Part shown: one piece after another, positions 1 through 7,791 of the stretch | How positions within the stretch are numbered: the stretch's first letter is position 1 | How the letters are laid out: every line of letters begins with the position of its first letter | Assembly (NCBI RefSeq): GCF_014205275.1 | Contig: NZ_JACHND010000001.1 | Location: forward strand, 434,001 to 498,000 | Direction of reading: 5' to 3' | Source of the DNA: Sphaerisporangium siamense | GTDB lineage: Bacteria > Actinomycetota > Actinomycetes > Streptosporangiales > Streptosporangiaceae | DNA: 64,000 nt | Notes under the pieces: generated by a model | The model's input: only the letters and a program-made list of their open reading frames with translations | What the model was told of the DNA's origin: nothing | The model's database searches: none | Program-made: the position numbers and the translations under genes

Positions 1-116
1 CGACGACAGTTCCCCTATCTCCCGGCGAAGCTGTTGCCGCTGACAACGCCGGCATATCGCGACGACGAGAGCCGTCGGCCGAACTCGCCGGCACGACTTC
101 GATAGGGGAGGAATTG

Positions 117-1001
117 ATGCAGGTACGGACCAAGAGAGGGATCGCCGCACTCATCGCGCTGGCCGCGGCGACGGCGCTCGCCGTCGGGCCCGCGGAGGCC
201 GGTTCCGCGGCAAGCCGCCGTTCGGCCTCCGCCGCCTCGCTGCAGGCGTTCGGGATCACCAGTGACGGCAAGCTGATGGCCACGTTCTTGACCGACAGGC
301 CCGACCAACTCGACTGGGTCAGGCGGATCAGCGGGCTTGTCAACGACACCGCCGCGATCGGCATCGACTTCCGCGTCCAGGACCGCAAGTTCTACGCCGT
401 CGGCAACCGCGGCGGCATCTACACGATCTCGCTGCCGACCGGCAGCCAGGACCCGGTGGTCGTCACGAAGGTCTCCCAGCTCGGTGTCGCGCTGCAGGGC
501 ACGAACTTCGGCGTCGACTTCAATCCCGCCGCCGACCGCCTGCGCGTGATCAGCGACACCGGCCAGAACCTGCGGCACAACCTCAACGACAACACGACGG
601 TGCCGGACACCCCCTTGAGCACCGACTCGTGCGCCCCGGCCGTCACCGGTATCAGCGCCGCCGCCTACACCAACAACGACCTCAACAACACGACCGCGAC
701 GACCCTGTTCGACATCAACACCACGACCGCCCAGGTGGTCATCCAGTCCCCCGCCAACAGCGGCCTGGTGGCCCCCACCGGGGCACTCGGCACGACCGTC
801 GGCTCGAACGCGGGCCTGGACATCTACAGCGACCTGACCAACGGCAAGACCGTCTCCAACACCGCCTACGCCACCCTCGTCCTCCCGAACGGCGACGCGA
901 CCCTCAACGCGATAGACCTCACCACCGGCGCCGCCACCCGCCTCGGCGACCCCTTCCCCCTGGCCATCACCGACATCGCCCTCGCCCTCGACTCGAACTG
1001 A
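117..1001 (+). CDS. Secreted DUF4394 domain protein
   Basis: A 294-residue exported protein. Residues 1 to about 30 form a signal peptide: a basic start, an Ala/Leu-rich core, then an Ala-rich cleavage region. The rest matches the DUF4394 pattern: repeated short beta segments with 'GIDFRVQDRKFYAVG', 'VDFNPAADRLRVISD' and a late 'NAIDLTTGAAT', which resemble blades of a propeller. The molecular function of the family is not known. The ATG at 117 is preferred over the TTG at 114 because an AGGGGAGG ribosome site lies 5 nt before it. A strong hairpin follows the stop, so the gene is probably monocistronic. Confidence 0.85.
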   Translation: MQVRTKRGIAALIALAAATALAVGPAEAGSAASRRSASAASLQAFGITSDGKLMATFLTDRPDQLDWVRRISGLVNDTAAIGIDFRVQDRKFYAVGNRGGIYTISLPTGSQDPVVVTKVSQLGVALQGTNFGVDFNPAADRLRVISDTGQNLRHNLNDNTTVPDTPLSTDSCAPAVTGISAAAYTNNDLNNTTATTLFDINTTTAQVVIQSPANSGLVAPTGALGTTVGSNAGLDIYSDLTNGKTVSNTAYATLVLPNGDATLNAIDLTTGAATRLGDPFPLAITDIALALDSN

Positions 1002-1018
1002 CCCCTCGCCCACAACCC

Positions 1019-1059
1019 AAGAGGCCCGCCACCGCGCATCCGCCGGTGACGGGCCTCTT
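1019..1059 (+). terminator. Rho-independent-like terminator after DUF4394 gene
   Basis: Two 15-nt arms (1019-1033 and 1045-1059) starting AAGAGGCCCG and ending CGGGCCTCTT pair with a single mismatch around an 11-nt loop. The hairpin begins 18 nt after the stop codon. There is no long T run, as is usual in actinobacteria. Confidence 0.75.
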
Positions 1060-1152
1060 CACGCCGGCGCCGCAGGTCGAGCCTTCGAACCCGGATTGCG
1101 CTCGAACCACAAGCACTCGCTGTGGACGCCTCTCGCTGTCACCATATTGACC

Positions 1153-1635
1153 ATGAGTGATCCCGGCGGATCGGACTGCGTGTTCTGCGCGATCATTCGC
1201 GGCGAGGCCGAAGCGAGCGTTCCCTACGCAGACGACCGCGTGATGGTGATCATGGACATAGCACCCGTCACGCCCGGGCACCTTCTCGTCATTCCCCGCG
1301 TGCACGCCGTCGGGCTGGAAGACCTCGACGAGGAGACGAGCACGCATGTATGGACGCTCGGCCATCGAATGGCCCGAGCTCTACGCCGCTCTGACCTGCG
1401 ATGCGACGGCGTCAACCTTTTCCTCGCAGATGGAGAAGTAGCATTCCAGGAGGTCTTCCACTTCCACCTACATGTAATCCCCCGCTTCGAGGGAGACAGC
1501 TTCCGAATAACCGCCAACTGGAAGACAAGACCCCGAAGCCTGCTCGACCAGGAATCGAAATCCGTCCGATCCGCCTTGGCGAACCTAGGATTCACCACCG
1601 CAGCCACCGCCACCAACCGTGCCGCACCCACGTGA
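1153..1635 (+). CDS. HIT family nucleotide-binding hydrolase
   Basis: A 160-residue histidine-triad protein. An N-terminal 'CVFCAII' zinc-type pair is followed by 'PVTPGHLLVIPRVH'. The catalytic triad appears as HFHLHVIPRF near residue 105. Members hydrolyse nucleoside phosphoramidates or dinucleoside polyphosphates in the cytosol; the substrate cannot be told from sequence. The ATG at 1153 matches the usual family start, although no clear Shine-Dalgarno precedes it. The tail after about residue 125 is longer than in the smallest HIT proteins. The IS element begins about 200 nt downstream, so the 3' flank may have been rearranged. Confidence 0.85.
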   Translation: MSDPGGSDCVFCAIIRGEAEASVPYADDRVMVIMDIAPVTPGHLLVIPRVHAVGLEDLDEETSTHVWTLGHRMARALRRSDLRCDGVNLFLADGEVAFQEVFHFHLHVIPRFEGDSFRITANWKTRPRSLLDQESKSVRSALANLGFTTAATATNRAAPT

Positions 1636-1833
1636 CGGCCGACCCAATGGGCATCAGATGGGCACCGCACGCAGGTGAAACCCTTGACTGTTCTGCCCCA
1701 CAACCTTGGCGTACCGGTTTCGGGTCTGGCCGTTCCCTCGGCGCTGTGCTGGACGCGCGGCTTCCGATGAGTTGTGGCTGAGCACGGCGCCCCCGTCCTC
1801 CGTACTGACACTGTTGGCGAATTGATCAAAGAC

Positions 1834-1875
1834 GAAGCGGGCCCATGATCACGTATGTGATCATGGGCCCGCTTC
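1834..1875. repeat. Perfect 19-bp inverted repeat (hairpin) at IS left end
   Basis: Arms 1834-1852 (GAAGCGGGCCCATGATCAC) and 1857-1875 are exact reverse complements around the 4-nt loop GTAT. The structure lies 30 nt upstream of the transposase start. It could block transcription entering the element or be the palindromic target into which the element jumped. Both are inference. Confidence 0.8.
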
Positions 1876-1905
1876 TGTCGTGATCTTGCTGAGAGTAGGT
1901 CATTG

Positions 1906-3546
1906 GTGTCCCTGTGCCCGATGGAGTCCGACCGCATCCCTTCTGTCACAGCACAGGTCGCACGTGCGGCCTTCCCTGATGGCAGCATGGCGATGCGGAT
2001 CCGTGACGCCCTCGGCATGGTGTTCCGCGATGAGGAGTTCGAGCGGTTGTTCCCCTCCCGTGGCCAGTCGGCTCTGTCACCAGGCCGCTTGGCCCTCGTG
2101 GTGGTGCTGCAGTTCGCCGAGGGGCTGTCCGACCGGCAAGCCGCCCAGGCGGTGCGGGCCCGCATCGACTGGAAGTACGCCCTGAGCCTCGAGCTCACCG
2201 ATCCCGGATTCGACTTCTCCGTGCTCAGCGAGTTCCGCGGGCGGCTCATCAAAGGCGCCGCCGAGCAGCAGATCCTGGACACGGTGCTGGAACGGGCGGG
2301 CACGGCCGGTCTGCTCAAGACGGCCGGTCGGGCGCGAACCGACTCCACGCATGTGCTGGCTGCCATCCGCGGGTTGAACCGGCTGGAGTTGGCCGGCGAG
2401 ACGCTGCGCGCCGCCCTCAACGTCCTTGCCGTCGCGGTACCGGACTGGCTGGCCTCACTCGCCGCACCGGTGTGGTTCGACCGCTACGCCTCTCGCAGTG
2501 AAGACTTCCGGATGCCGAAGTTCACGGCTGCGCGCATCGAGTTGGCCGAGACCATCGGCGCTGACGGAATGACCCTGCTCAGAGCCATCCATGACGAAAC
2601 GGCCCTGGCATGGCTGCGCCAGATCCCCGCCGTCGAGACCTTGCGGCGGGTATGGGTGCAGGAGTTCTGCACCATCGAGGACACGGTGCGCTGGCGGCAC
2701 CCCAGAGATCTCCCTCCGGGCAGGTCGCGGCTGGTCTCGCCCTACGACGATCAGGCGCGGACCGGCACAAAGCGAGACTCAAGCTGGGACGGCTACAAGG
2801 TGCACATCACCGAGACCTGCGAGCCCGATGCCCCGCATCTGATCACGAACGTCGCGACCACACCGTCTCCGGGAAGCGATTTCGACGCGACCGCGCTGGT
2901 TCATGAGGGGCTGTCCCGTCGCGGCCTGGCCCCGGATGTCCACCTGGTCGACACCGGCTACGTCACCACCCGCGGGGTCATCGCCGCCAAGCGCGACCAC
3001 AACGTGGAGCTGGTCGGGCCGATGATGCCCGATGCCAGTTGGCAGACCCGCTCAAAGAGCGGTTACCCTGCCCATTCGTTCGCCATCGACTGGGACAACC
3101 GGCAGGTGACCTGCCCCAGCGGCAAGACCAGTATCCGGTGGGCGATCGAGCCCGACCGTGACAAGATCGAGATCCGCGTCGAGTTCTCGCGTCGCGACTG
3201 CGGCACCTGTCCGGTCAAAGCCGAGTGCACCCGCGGCACGCGACGCCGGCTCACACTGCGTCCTCAGGCCGAGCACGAAGTCCTGCACCGGGCGCGAGTC
3301 GAGCAGCAGACCGACCAGTGGAAGAACCGATACCAGGCCCGGCAGGGTATCGAAGGCACCATCGCGCAGGGGGTCAAGGCATTCGGGCTACGCCGGACGC
3401 GCTACCGGGGCATCGCCAAGACTCACCTGCAGCACGTGCTCATCGCCGCGGCGATGAACCTCGCCAGGCTCGATGCCTGGCTTACGGGCACCCCGCTGGC
3501 TCCATCACGAACCTCTCATTTCGCGGTGCTCCGTCCAGCGGCGTGA
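1906..3546 (+). CDS. IS1182 family transposase
   Basis: A 546-residue DDE transposase that looks intact. The N-terminal DUF772-type region runs from 'VARAAFPDGSMAMRIRDALG' to 'LTDPGFDFSVLSEFRGRL'. The catalytic core shows the first Asp in 'ARTDSTHVLAAIR', the second in 'LVDTGYVTTRGVIAAKR' and the Glu in 'YQARQGIEGTIAQGVKAFG', the family Y-x2-R-x3-E motif. A Cys cluster (CGTC-x5-C) precedes the last block. The GTG at 1906 has a weak GAGAGTAGG site. TTG 1903 and ATG 1921 are alternatives that would not change the conserved part. Confidence 0.9.
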   Translation: MSLCPMESDRIPSVTAQVARAAFPDGSMAMRIRDALGMVFRDEEFERLFPSRGQSALSPGRLALVVVLQFAEGLSDRQAAQAVRARIDWKYALSLELTDPGFDFSVLSEFRGRLIKGAAEQQILDTVLERAGTAGLLKTAGRARTDSTHVLAAIRGLNRLELAGETLRAALNVLAVAVPDWLASLAAPVWFDRYASRSEDFRMPKFTAARIELAETIGADGMTLLRAIHDETALAWLRQIPAVETLRRVWVQEFCTIEDTVRWRHPRDLPPGRSRLVSPYDDQARTGTKRDSSWDGYKVHITETCEPDAPHLITNVATTPSPGSDFDATALVHEGLSRRGLAPDVHLVDTGYVTTRGVIAAKRDHNVELVGPMMPDASWQTRSKSGYPAHSFAIDWDNRQVTCPSGKTSIRWAIEPDRDKIEIRVEFSRRDCGTCPVKAECTRGTRRRLTLRPQAEHEVLHRARVEQQTDQWKNRYQARQGIEGTIAQGVKAFGLRRTRYRGIAKTHLQHVLIAAAMNLARLDAWLTGTPLAPSRTSHFAVLRPAA

Positions 3547-3635
3547 CTCGCCGAACGCTACGCTTCGCGTTGTTGATCTTACGTTATGCGTCTGTGATCT
3601 CGCCTGGCGGGAAGGCGGACCCAGAAAGGAACAGC

Positions 3636-4022
3636 ATGATCACCACGAAGGCATGCACCCAGATTGCCGCAGGAGCGCTGGCCACCGCAGCGGTCCTGGC
3701 ACCGACCGCCGCCCAAGCCGCCGGACCCTCGCCCTACGCCCAGGCCGCCGCCGCGGTCAAAGTGGACGGCACCCTGGACCACGGCAAGAACATCGTCTCC
3801 GTCTCACGGGCATCTGCAGGCCGGTACTGCGTCCGCGTCGGCAGTGACATCGACCTGTCCAAGGAGGTGGTGCACATCACCCTGTGGAACAGTCTGGGCA
3901 CGACCCACGGAGCCTACCTTCCGCACCCCCTTTGCGGCAGCCAGCCCAACACCATCTTGGTCGCCTTCAATACTGCCGCCGGGGCGGCTGCCGACGCCGC
4001 CTTCTACCTGAGCATCCCCTAG
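3636..4022 (+). CDS. Small secreted protein of unknown function
   Basis: A 128-residue protein with a signal peptide ending near 'PTAAQAAG' (about residue 28). The mature part has two cysteines that could form a disulfide ('GRYCVRVG' and 'PHPLCGSQ') and reads as a short beta-sheet domain. I do not recognise a named family. The ATG at 3636 follows an AGAAAGGA site. It lies just outside the right end of the IS element and is followed by a strong terminator, so it is probably a single-gene unit. Confidence 0.75.
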   Translation: MITTKACTQIAAGALATAAVLAPTAAQAAGPSPYAQAAAAVKVDGTLDHGKNIVSVSRASAGRYCVRVGSDIDLSKEVVHITLWNSLGTTHGAYLPHPLCGSQPNTILVAFNTAAGAAADAAFYLSIP

Positions 4023-4105
4023 ACCTGACCGCATCGCTGTGGTGTCAGCCTCGCGCTCACACTGCGGCGCAGGATTTGCATGAGCCACTGACCAGGGAAC
4101 ACGAA

Positions 4106-4149
4106 AGGCCCCGGCCCCTTCCCATGAAGCGGGGAAGGGGCCGGGGCCT
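4106..4149 (+). terminator. Strong GC-rich terminator hairpin
   Basis: Arms 4106-4123 (AGGCCCCGGCCCCTTCCC) and 4132-4149 pair perfectly over 18 bp with an 8-nt loop. It lies about 85 nt after the small secreted-protein gene. Confidence 0.8.
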
Positions 4150-4294
4150 CGACGTGAACGGTCATCGCTGGCTCATTGATAGCCCCGGACCGAAGTGTGT
4201 ACGCCGCCCCCAGAACCAAGCGGGACACTCTCAGCAATTCGCCAACAGTGTCCGTACTGGAAGCGGGGGCGTCGTCATGCCGCTCGGCGTCGCG

Positions 4295-4597
4295 TCAGTC
4301 GGCGAATACGGTGTATCGGTACCGCGCGTAGCACGGGCAGCTGACCGACGAGATCTCGCCCACCCCCACCAGCGGGCCGGACACCTCGATCCATCCCACC
4401 CAAGGGTTCACGTGCACGCCGCTCACGTGAACCGCCTGCCTGCCTGTGCCGCCCGTGCACTGGCTGTAGGCGACGTACCCCTCCTGCCAAGTGGTGCAGC
4501 CCGTCTGGACGGCGTGGGCGGGGGATGCGGAGCCCACCAGCAGCGAGGCGGTGAGCAGGGCGAGGGCGGACACGGCTGCGGTCCGGTTCATTCTCAT
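4295..4597 (-). CDS. Small secreted cysteine-containing protein
   Basis: A 100-residue exported protein. The signal peptide runs to about residue 29 ('SASPAHA'). The mature domain is short, with four cysteines ('TGCTTW', 'SQCTGG', 'VSCPCYARYRY') that could form two disulfides. No family is recognised. The ATG at 4597 has a GGAGG site 9-10 nt upstream. A palindrome with a possible promoter lies about 40 nt before the start, suggesting its own regulation. It resembles the other small exported protein in size and location only, not in sequence. Confidence 0.75.
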   Translation of the reverse strand: MRMNRTAAVSALALLTASLLVGSASPAHAVQTGCTTWQEGYVAYSQCTGGTGRQAVHVSGVHVNPWVGWIEVSGPLVGVGEISSVSCPCYARYRYTVFAD

Positions 4598-4635
4598 GTG
4601 CGCTTCCTCCGGCTCCGAAGGTGAATGGCGCTTCC

Positions 4636-4654
4636 ATTAAGAAACTTTCCTAAC
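4636..4654 (-). promoter_or_regulatory. Candidate operator palindrome upstream of small secreted gene
   Basis: On the minus strand GTTAGGAAA-g-TTTCTTAAT is an imperfect inverted repeat (7 of 9 positions pair), 39 nt before the ATG at 4597. Palindromes of this AT-rich type are often repressor sites near actinobacterial genes for exported proteins. The regulator is not identified. Confidence 0.45.
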
Positions 4655-4883
4655 CAGAAGATACGCGCCGGACGATGCGCGTCAAGAACGGTGCCTGATG
4701 CTCGATGCGTCCCGGCCGGAGGTCACCACGATGTCCAGGACACTTCGCCGTTGCCCGGACGGAACGCGTTCCGTGAGAGGTCCGGATCATGGTGTGCGAC
4801 CTGAGCGAACGGCCTTGATCCATTCCGCGTATATTCCGGGAGCAGTGACAAACGGCTGCTTTCGGCTGCATGACCCCGAAAAC
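4655..4883. other. Intergenic stretch with a 16-bp perfect palindrome
   Basis: No convincing gene lies between the small secreted-protein promoter and the tRNA terminator. The only clear structure is ACGGAACGCGTTCCGT at 4759-4774, a perfect 16-bp palindrome with no loop. That shape suits a dimeric DNA-binding protein better than an RNA hairpin. Confidence 0.45.
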
Positions 4884-4885
4884 CA

Positions 4886-4907
4886 GAAGAGGCCCCGGAG
4901 GGCCTCT
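4886..4907 (-). terminator. Terminator of tRNA-Tyr
   Basis: An 8-bp perfect stem with a 4-nt loop lies at 4888-4907 (AGAGGCCC read on either strand). On the minus strand it is followed by TCTGGTTTTC, giving a short T run. It begins about 16 nt past the tRNA 3' end. Confidence 0.75.
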
Positions 4908-4922
4908 GAGCTGGGGTTCTGC

Positions 4923-5007
4923 TGGTGGCAGGTCCAGGGTTCGAACCTGGGTAGGCTGAGCCGACGGTTTTACAGACCGCTCCCTTTGGCCACTCGGGCA
5001 ACCTGCC
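4923..5007 (-). tRNA. tRNA-Tyr (GUA anticodon)
   Basis: On the minus strand the acceptor GGCAGGT pairs with ACCTGCC. The D-arm region is GCCCGAGTGGCCAAAGGGAG. The anticodon loop CTGTAAA (anticodon GTA) is closed by GCGGT/ACCGT. A long class-II variable arm (CGGCTCAGCCT type) follows, then a T-arm containing GGTTCGAACC. The discriminator A is at 4926 and CCA is encoded at 4925-4923. The long variable arm is normal for bacterial tRNA-Tyr. Confidence 0.95.
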
Positions 5008-5149
5008 GTGTCGGCCGCTCTCGCGGTGACAGGTAGAAGAATAGCGGACTTCAGAGGTGCCTGTGACACCGGTTTGTCCCGGGCCTGATCCACACGGGAC
5101 GGCGTCGGTGTCGCTAGGGTCGGGGGGACGAGAGAGGACACCTATACCG

Positions 5150-5638
5150 ATGGCCGACAGCAGTTTCGACGTGGTGAGCAAGATCGACCGGCAGGAGGTC
5201 GACAACGCGCTGAACCAGACGGTCAAGGAGGTCGGGCACCGCTTCGACTTCAAGGGCACGGGGGCCGGGATCGCGTGGTCGGGGCAGGACATCGTGATCA
5301 AGGCGAACAGCGAGGAGCGCGCGAACGCCGTCCTCGACGTGTTCAAGGAGAAGATCATCAAGCGTGGTCTGTCGCTGAAGATCTTGGATGCCGGGGAGCC
5401 GAAGTTGTCCGGCAAGGAGTACCACCTGACCGTCGGGCTCAAGGAAGGCATCGACCAGGAGCACGCCAAGAAGATCTCGAAGCTCATCCGGGACGAGGGG
5501 CCGAAGGGCGTCAAGGCGCAGATCCAGGGCGACGAGCTTCGGGTCAGCTCCAAGAAGAAGGACGAGCTTCAGGAAGTGATCGCGCTCCTGAAGGGCAAAG
5601 ACCTGGACATCGCCCTCCAGTTCACCAACTACCGCTAG
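5150..5638 (+). CDS. yajQ: YajQ family nucleotide/c-di-GMP-binding protein
   Basis: A 162-residue protein of the DUF520/YajQ family at its usual length. It begins with the family signature '[20 protein letters not shown]' followed by 'RFDFKGT'. It carries '[41 protein letters not shown]' across the second half and ends with '[11 protein letters not shown]'. Some family members bind cyclic di-GMP and act with transcription regulators; others bind nucleic acid. The ATG at 5150 follows AGAGAGGA. The gene is divergent from tRNA-Tyr and is followed by terminator-like hairpins. Confidence 0.93.
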   Translation: MADSSFDVVSKIDRQEVDNALNQTVKEVGHRFDFKGTGAGIAWSGQDIVIKANSEERANAVLDVFKEKIIKRGLSLKILDAGEPKLSGKEYHLTVGLKEGIDQEHAKKISKLIRDEGPKGVKAQIQGDELRVSSKKKDELQEVIALLKGKDLDIALQFTNYR

Positions 5639-6006
5639 GGCCGAGGGCAGGTCGCTGCTCCTGACCACCCCCAGGACGGGTGGGTGACCACCCGCAGGGC
5701 GGGTGGTCCGCTGCGGCGTGTCGCCCGGTGGCGGCTGGGGATGGCGTCGGGACTGTTGACGCCGTGGGTCGGTGGCCGTGGCACGGCCTGGCGTCTCGTC
5801 CTCGTGTGGGGGGTGCGTGGAGTAGTCGGCCGTCCGGTGTCCTGGGGGGCCGGTTGGGCCTGAGTGATGGCCGTGATCTGGGCGGCCGTCTCGGCTTCGC
5901 TCGTGTGTGAGGGTGTCGAGTCGGCTGGGCGGGGTTGGTGGTGGGGATCGGGCGCAACCTTTTGTGGTGTGGCGGCATCTATTGGTGATGTCGAAAGGAT
6001 TGCGCC
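5639..6006. other. G-rich intergenic stretch, no gene seen
   Basis: After yajQ the sequence holds a short hairpin pair and then a strand-asymmetric G/T-rich stretch up to the start of the propeller gene. Reading frames here lack any start with a ribosome site or protein-like composition. The last 15 nt contain the AAAGGA site of the next gene. Confidence 0.55.
5686..5708 (+). terminator. Terminator-like hairpin after yajQ
   Basis: GACCACCCGC (5686-5695) and GCGGGTGGTC (5699-5708) form a perfect 10-bp stem with a 3-nt loop, 48 nt after the yajQ stop. A partly overlapping, weaker copy (CCACCCCCAGGACGGGTGG) sits just before it. Confidence 0.65.
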
Positions 6007-7143
6007 ATGGAGAAGGTGCGCAGGGTTGGGGTCGTCGCCGGGGCCGTTGTGATGGCGGCGGGTGTGGTCGTGGGACCGGCTCGGGCGGCGACCGCCAGCG
6101 CCTCGGGGGTAGGCCAGGCTTCCACCGCGACGACGATCGGGGCCACGGCCAAGGTCGCGACGGGTACGCGGTCCTCAGCGGGGACGGAGGCGTCCGCCGC
6201 GGGGGCCCGGACGGCTGCGCGGCCGCAGGGGGCGGCGGGGACCGTTCGTTACGCGTGGCTGGGGAGTTGTGTCAAGGGGAAGTACGACGTGCCGTGTGGG
6301 CCCTGGAAGCTGGTGATGCGGAGCGGGAAGACGGTCGCGGTGCGGGACGCGACGGTCTTTCCGGTGGGGGCGAACGGGAAGGCGGACAAGGAGGCCGCCG
6401 CGCCGTTCACGGTGAGCGCGGACGGGGCGCGGATCCTGTACTTCCGTAAGTCCGACCGCAAGCTGGTCTGGAGGGCGGCCACGGGCGGCCGGGCGCACAG
6501 CCTGCCGGGGGCGACGGCGCGGGTCCCGAAGGGCATCGGCATGGGGGACGTGGACGCGACGCTGTCGCCGGACGGCGGCGTGGTGGTGCTGGACTACCTC
6601 GACGACAACGAGCGGCTCCCCACGCTCGTCGTCGACCTGGCCGACGGCCACGTGGCGCGCGTTCCGGGGTCGGACGCCGTCCACGGCTTCAGCCCGGACG
6701 GCCGCCGCCTTCTCGTGTCGCGCCAGACCAGTGACAACACCACCGAGTTCGCGGTGTACGACGCCGACGGCGCGCAGGCGGAGAGCCGCGAGGTGCCGCA
6801 GGTGGTGTCGAACAACGCGCCGGTCGCGCTGGCGGACGACGGCGTGACGGTCGCGGTGGTGATCGTGCCGTCGGAGGGCCGGCCGCGCCTGCGGCAGTAC
6901 GACCTGTCGACCGACGCGGTGTCCCCGGCCGTCGACCTGCCGATCACGGCGCAGGACGCGCCGTACCAGATCTTCTGGAACGACGCGGGCAAGCTGACGC
7001 TCTGGCACATGCGGACGAAGTCGGACGGGACGGTCTCCCGGGTCACGGCCAGCGTTGTGGACCCGGCCACGGGCGGCCTGAGGAAGATCGATTCCTTCAA
7101 GGGGCCGTCGCGCGTATGGAACTGGTGGCTTCCGGGGGAATGA
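6007..7143 (+). CDS. Secreted beta-propeller (TolB/WD40-like) protein
   Basis: A 378-residue exported protein. A signal peptide covers about residues 1-30 ('VVVGPARAA'), followed by a low-complexity Ala/Thr/Ser linker to about residue 80. From there, propeller-like repeats appear: 'FTVSADGARILYFRKSDRKLVWRA', 'ATLSPDGGVVVLDYLDD', 'HGFSPDGRRLLVSRQTSD' and 'FWNDAGKLTLWHMRT'. The S-x-D-G blade motifs are typical of TolB-type or PD40 repeats. The ligand is unknown; such proteins usually act at the cell surface. The ATG at 6007 follows AAAGGA. It shares this architecture, but not clear sequence identity, with the membrane-anchored propeller at 59917-60933. Confidence 0.75.
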   Translation: MEKVRRVGVVAGAVVMAAGVVVGPARAATASASGVGQASTATTIGATAKVATGTRSSAGTEASAAGARTAARPQGAAGTVRYAWLGSCVKGKYDVPCGPWKLVMRSGKTVAVRDATVFPVGANGKADKEAAAPFTVSADGARILYFRKSDRKLVWRAATGGRAHSLPGATARVPKGIGMGDVDATLSPDGGVVVLDYLDDNERLPTLVVDLADGHVARVPGSDAVHGFSPDGRRLLVSRQTSDNTTEFAVYDADGAQAESREVPQVVSNNAPVALADDGVTVAVVIVPSEGRPRLRQYDLSTDAVSPAVDLPITAQDAPYQIFWNDAGKLTLWHMRTKSDGTVSRVTASVVDPATGGLRKIDSFKGPSRVWNWWLPGE

Positions 7144-7195
7144 CCTCGCGCGGGCCCCGCCGTAAAGTCCCAGAAAAAGGGGCTAGGAGGGGCAC

Positions 7196-7771
7196 ATGGG
7201 CAAGGTGCATGAACGGCTGAACGACCGGCTGCGCGAGTTCATCGCTCGCCAGCCGGTCTTCTTCGTGGCGACGGCGCCCGAGCACGGCGGGCATGTGAAC
7301 GTCTCGCCCAAGGGGTACGCCGACACGTTCGCCGTCCTGGACGACACCACGGTCGCCTACCTCGACCTGGACGGCAGCGGCGTGGAGACGATCGCCCACA
7401 TCCGGGACAACGGGCGGGTGACGCTGATGTTCGCGGCGTTCTCCGGCCCGCCGAACATCCTGCGCCTGTACGGCCGGGGGCGGGTCGTGACGCCGGGGGA
7501 CGCGGACTTCGCCGGCCTGCTCACGTTGTTCGGCCCGCATCCCGGCGTCCGGTCGATCATCGTCGTGGAATGTGATCGTATTTCCGACTCGTGCGGCTTC
7601 AGCGTGCCGTTCATGACCTTCGACCGGGACCGCACGCTGCTGGACGAATGGGCGGAACGCAAGGACGTGCGGCAGAAGCGCGCCTACCGGGCCAGGAACA
7701 ACCGCGAGAGCATCGACGGCGTCCCCGCTCTGAGCGCCGAGGAGACGGACCCCGTGACCCACCGCTCCTGA
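7196..7771 (+). CDS. Pyridoxamine 5'-phosphate oxidase-fold family protein
   Basis: A 191-residue flavin-binding split-barrel protein. The family core runs from 'FIARQPVFFVATAPEHGGHVNVSPKGY' through 'VAYLDLDGSGVETIAHIRDNGRVTLMFAAFSGPPNILRLYGRGRVV'. A charged helix region near 'LLDEWAERKDVRQKRAYRARNN' closes the protein. Members bind FMN, F420 or haem, and the cofactor is not decided by sequence. The ATG at 7196 follows a strong AGGAGGGG site. It ends about 20 nt before the convergent htpX stop. Confidence 0.85.
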   Translation: MGKVHERLNDRLREFIARQPVFFVATAPEHGGHVNVSPKGYADTFAVLDDTTVAYLDLDGSGVETIAHIRDNGRVTLMFAAFSGPPNILRLYGRGRVVTPGDADFAGLLTLFGPHPGVRSIIVVECDRISDSCGFSVPFMTFDRDRTLLDEWAERKDVRQKRAYRARNNRESIDGVPALSAEETDPVTHRS

Positions 7772-7791
7772 CGGCGGCCCCCAAGGGTTCG

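Larger units (their letters stand above)
1824..3578 (+). mobile_element. IS1182-family insertion sequence (ends approximate)
   Basis: The span is defined by the transposase gene plus a candidate pair of imperfect terminal repeats. GATCAA-N4-GAAGCG is at 1824-1839, and the reverse complement of GATCAA-N6-GAAGCG is at 3561-3578. The spacing differs by two bases, so the true ends are uncertain. No clear target duplication is visible. The element is flanked by the HIT gene and a small secreted-protein gene that has its own ribosome site. Confidence 0.5.

Noticed and set aside
15-1013. Minus-strand frame covering the DUF4394 gene
   Set aside because: Gly/Val/Arg-rich with no motif. The plus-strand gene has a ribosome site, signal peptide and terminator.
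1640-1830. Possible gene fragment between the HIT gene and the IS element
   Set aside because: Frames on both strands look weakly protein-like, but none has a start, ribosome site or recognisable domain.
5622-5978. 118-codon minus-strand frame after yajQ
   Set aside because: Product is almost entirely Pro/Arg/His/Thr. It has no ribosome site and overlaps the yajQ end and terminator.
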